The translations under genes were made by a program, and so were the position numbers. Shown one piece after another: positions 9,460-12,531 of a DNA stretch of 12,531 bases. Below the pieces are notes generated by a model, which ran no database searches, was not told the DNA's origin, and saw nothing but the letters and a program-made list of their open reading frames with translations. Source of the DNA: Rodentolepis nana (Eukaryota > Platyhelminthes > Cestoda > Cyclophyllidea > Hymenolepididae); NCBI GenBank assembly GCA_900617975.1, contig UZAE01001582.1:1-12531 (forward strand), read 5' to 3'. Numbering within the stretch: position 1 is the stretch's first letter; the number at the start of each line of letters is the position of its first letter.

Positions 9460-11579
9460 TCTTCGTCATCAAATTCAAAACCTTCATTTTTGACATATTG
9501 GTTTATTATTTCATTAATTATTATGAACTCAAATTTTTTGAGGTATTAGTAACATATATAGACATAATTCCTTTATGCAATGTAGATGAGAGTCGGGCAG
9601 AATGTTAGAAAAATTGCCTTATAACAAAAAAAAGACAATATTTCTATTTATCTCTTGGCTTATTTTCAATGTTTAATGGAAGGAGATAGTAGAAAAGTTG
9701 CAATTTAAAATAATATCAATTTGTAAGATATTATAAGATTGCCGTGTTCGTATATAAAATTTTAGCTTTGTTCCATTCTTAGAAAACCTCTACAAAAATT
9801 ACGAGGTAAACCATTTTAAGGAATTAAAGCTGAATCGCATTATTTTAGTTTTTTTGAGTGCCCTTGTCCAAGAATAAAGTCGATCAGGATAAATTCTTTC
9901 ACAAAATCAGTCCTACAATATAACTTTTATACAAAACAGCAAAGTCAGTAAAGGTGGGTGCTCACCAGAAGCGACTTATATTCATTTGAGTTACATAAAA
10001 TGCAGACCATATGATTGCTTCAGCAATTTGAATTTCCATTAGAACGAGAACTAGATGGTCAAATTTATAATAGGCCCAATTTGATTTAGAACAAATTACT
10101 TATGTTCGACGTTACTGATACATAGATATTGGATGCGCTCATCTCAGTGATAAAGTGTTTACTCTTATTTAATTTTGATATTGAAATCGATGGCAAAATT
10201 GATACATCAAAATTTGATTTGATTATTGCAAGCAAATTGCAACCTTGACTGATCTTGAAAATGCATAAATGCAAGCTCTTATATGTTCCGGAATAGATAA
10301 TTCCATGTTAAAATTTAAATTTGCTATCTGATTATAGATCAGTAGTAAAGCATTGCAAACGCTTTTTGTCAATTTATAATTATTCGTGCATTTCTATGGA
10401 ATATCTGTGGAAGCTAATAATTCCGACCTTGATTTCTTGGCTTTAAATAATTTCCGTCCATCATTGTCTTTTGAATAGCTTATATAACCGCCTCACAATT
10501 AAGTCGATTTTTTATTTTGTTTTTATCAAAATTTCTTCCATGAAATGCAAGCTTTTGATACTAACTTTAGTTGATTCCCGAATAATGGACTATTTACAGC
10601 GATAGGCAAAAAATCGCAACTTTTTGAATCTCGAATGAAATTAAGTGAGCAACGGATTTTTGATTTGTAAAATTTTTGCACGGTTAACAATACTTTTACA
10701 GACGTTAGCTCTCTGTAATTACAAAATCTAATTAATTTACTTGCTTCCTTCAATTAAACTGAATTCATTTTTAATCCGCTGCCATTATCATAGAGTGGTC
10801 AATGAAAGTTAATAGCATTCAAACTATACTTAAGCTTCCCTTCTAAATATCTAATGCCTCCTGATGATAAATGCTGAAAACATGGAGAGCAGCAATTTTT
10901 AAAATTATTATTTTTGCAAATTGTGGTTATCTCATTAGAGATGGTTACGTGATACACTATAGATGTTTGGTCATCTCTACATCTTGCTCATATCTGATAT
11001 TAATCTTATTCATGCCGTCGGCTGTTGGTACAGTCTCTGGGAACTGTTAAAACATCATCACTATTTCATTCTTCACCTTTGTGCGAGTAAAAGCTCATAA
11101 GTTCCAGAACAAAGCAAGGCCATCTATAATCTTAGTATTTGAAAATATTTTATGCTCTGAAATGGTCACTTCATTAGTTTTTTGTTATATGGTCCATTCT
11201 AAAGATGAGTCAAACAAAACGTTGATGCGTTGAAACTTAAAAAAAAATATTTTTGCTTTAATATTGCATTATTTTTGAAACCCAAATTACACAATGTCTA
11301 AGTTTTTTGCACAATCTTGATTTCCGTTATTAGTTGTGCACCTTTCCAACTAACTTCTTTTCTTTTTATATAATTGTTTTCTAAATGAGGTTTACTTTAT
11401 TTTATATAAAATAAACTTTTGATAAAGTTGATTGCATTAGCATTGTTTCAATTTGTTGTCACGTTGGGAAAAAATATCTAAGATTTCTCTAAGTCGTGTG
11501 GTCTTCGGAGTCAATACCCCTTCAAAAATTTAAAATTTTTTTATTTAGACTTAAAAATTGTTTTTCCGGTTGCCTCTAC
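9460..11579. other. Gene-free AT-rich stretch
   Basis: No gene is supported. Two minus-strand frames of 62 and 75 codons (10086-10274 and 10526-10753) begin at TTG rather than ATG and have no recognisable motifs. A somewhat less AT-rich patch at about 11450-11520 lies just left of the LTR-like block and may be part of the same insertion or an older one, but I cannot define its edges. No second copy of the secreted-peptide gene is visible. Confidence 0.55.
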
Positions 11580-11887
11580 GTTGTGCTCCCTGGTGAACAT
11601 ATTTTTATACGGCATAAATGTTTATTAACCGGCAGTTGACTTCTAAATTCAAACCACCATCACCCCACTGTACGTCATATCCGACGACTTCAACAGTACT
11701 CACCTCAGATTTTTTTCTAATTTGTGTCTGTCTCTTTTACAGCTGTTAATCACTCTTCAGTTTCCCACCACTCGACTTCCTGTTACTTCGATGTTCCTTC
11801 CCCTGGGAAGCCCGAAGTCAGCTAATGGGCAAATGACAGCTATCAAAACGCCTGCCATTTGAAATGAGTGAATGAATAATTTGTTCT
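11580..11887 (-). mobile_element. Putative solo LTR or non-autonomous insertion
   Basis: This 308-bp block is clearly richer in GC than its surroundings and is bounded by the 7-bp direct repeat CCTCTAC (11573-11579 and 11888-11894), a possible target-site duplication. Read on the minus strand it has an AATAAA signal (complement of 11621-11626) about 40 bases before its end, followed by an end near GGGAGCACA. That arrangement fits the R-U5 part of an LTR. A 33-codon minus frame (11757-11858, starting MAGVLIAVICPLADF) lies in what would be U3 and is probably incidental. If the block ends at TGTG (11582) the left edge has an LTR-like TG, but the right edge does not show a matching CA, so the exact ends and the class are uncertain. 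A SINE or another non-autonomous element is the alternative. Confidence 0.4.
11785..11818. repeat. Nested inverted repeat inside the LTR-like block
   Basis: The outer arms ACTTCG (11785-11790) and CGAAGT (11813-11818) enclose the inner arms CTTCCC (11797-11802) and GGGAAG (11805-11810). Both pairs are perfect complements. A 6-base and a 2-base bulge separate the two stems, and the inner loop is CT (or CCTG if one base pair opens). It could fold as RNA or DNA in either orientation. No function can be assigned. Confidence 0.7.
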
Positions 11888-11894
11888 CCTCTAC

Positions 11895-12531
11895 ATTCAG
11901 TAAACTAGAATTTTAGAATAAATTAAATTAATGAACATATCATTGTGTCCTAGTAACAACCAAAGTTTTCAATTAAATCATGTTACATCGGGGAATCGTT
12001 AAAATTTGGAAACGTTTTTGATAAATATAGGAGCCATGCTTCTTAAATGCAATTTAAGATTTGGTCATTATAAATGATGAAAAAGAAGTTAGGGATTTAC
12101 GACAATACGATTTGACAAACAGCAAAATTTAATTGGATCGTAACTACATTATTAGAGACGTTTCTGTCATTCAATTCGTTATACAATCCTTAAAATGTCT
12201 GAAATCTTGAGAAAATTAAAATCTTTAATAAAAATTGACTGTCACTCAAGCTATAAATTGAAAAGCTAATAAAAAAATATGATTATCATCTTTTGCGCAG
12301 AAACTTAGATGCATTAATAACGTTATTTTATTTTTACTGCTTAAGCAGCCTCATTCCAGATGAGATTATGCATTTATGTCAAATATGAATTTAAATTTAA
12401 AAGAGAATACGTAAATGAATGGCGGCAAAATATCATTGGCTATTTTTGAGATTAGTTTTTTTTGTTACTGAAGCACAATCCAATAGTTGGAATATCGACT
12501 GATAATCACATCTTTAAAATGCGTTTGTTCA
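11895..12531. other. Gene-free AT-rich stretch
   Basis: The sequence from the right flank of the LTR-like block to the end of the window is ordinary AT-rich DNA. I see no open frame with coding character, no RNA gene and no repeat that matches the rest of the window. Confidence 0.55.

Noticed and set aside
10526..10753. 75-codon minus-strand open frame
   Set aside because: It begins at TTG and has no recognisable feature.
1..12531. CRISPR array, tRNA/rRNA genes, bacterial-style operon or phage genes
   Set aside because: No regularly spaced repeats, cloverleaf, rRNA motifs or packed co-directional frames are present; the sequence behaves as eukaryotic nuclear DNA.

Overview
The window looks like nuclear DNA of an arthropod, most likely an orb-weaving spider. 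It is AT-rich, has no operon structure, is nearly gene-free, and holds old repeats. The organism call rests mainly on the first ~590 bases. These are a decayed non-LTR retrotransposon reverse transcriptase whose conceptual protein (FTYLGMTF, LNVLKRLAG, TDAMLLVTG) resembles elements I recall as very abundant in araneoid spiders. That is recognition from memory and was not tested by a search.

Layout: 1-587 is the reverse-transcriptase fossil. From 588 to about 9019 the sequence is intergenic or intronic and AT-rich. Its only clear structures are two diverged direct copies of a ~310 bp repeat (2030-2346 and 7040-7340), an (AT)19 microsatellite (4541-4578) and a TTTA-rich tract (8601-8643). One convincing gene follows at 9086-9325: a compact, apparently intronless gene for a 79-residue secreted peptide with a TATA box, an initiator-like motif, a short leader and a poly(A) signal. 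Its mature part has no cysteine and is rich in Gly, Tyr and Pro. From 9455 to 11579 the sequence is again AT-rich with no supported gene. A GC-richer block at 11580-11887, flanked by the 7-bp direct repeat CCTCTAC, looks like a solo LTR or other non-autonomous insertion on the minus strand. The remainder, to 12531, is featureless.

Only one functional protein-coding gene can be defended, so there is no multi-gene system to reconstruct. The points most worth a second look are the unrecognised secreted peptide with its minimal promoter, the paired repeat of unknown family, and the LTR-like block with its nested hairpin. Several longer open frames (for example 8654-8974 and 1829-2113) start at GTG or TTG, are AT-driven, and are not considered genes.
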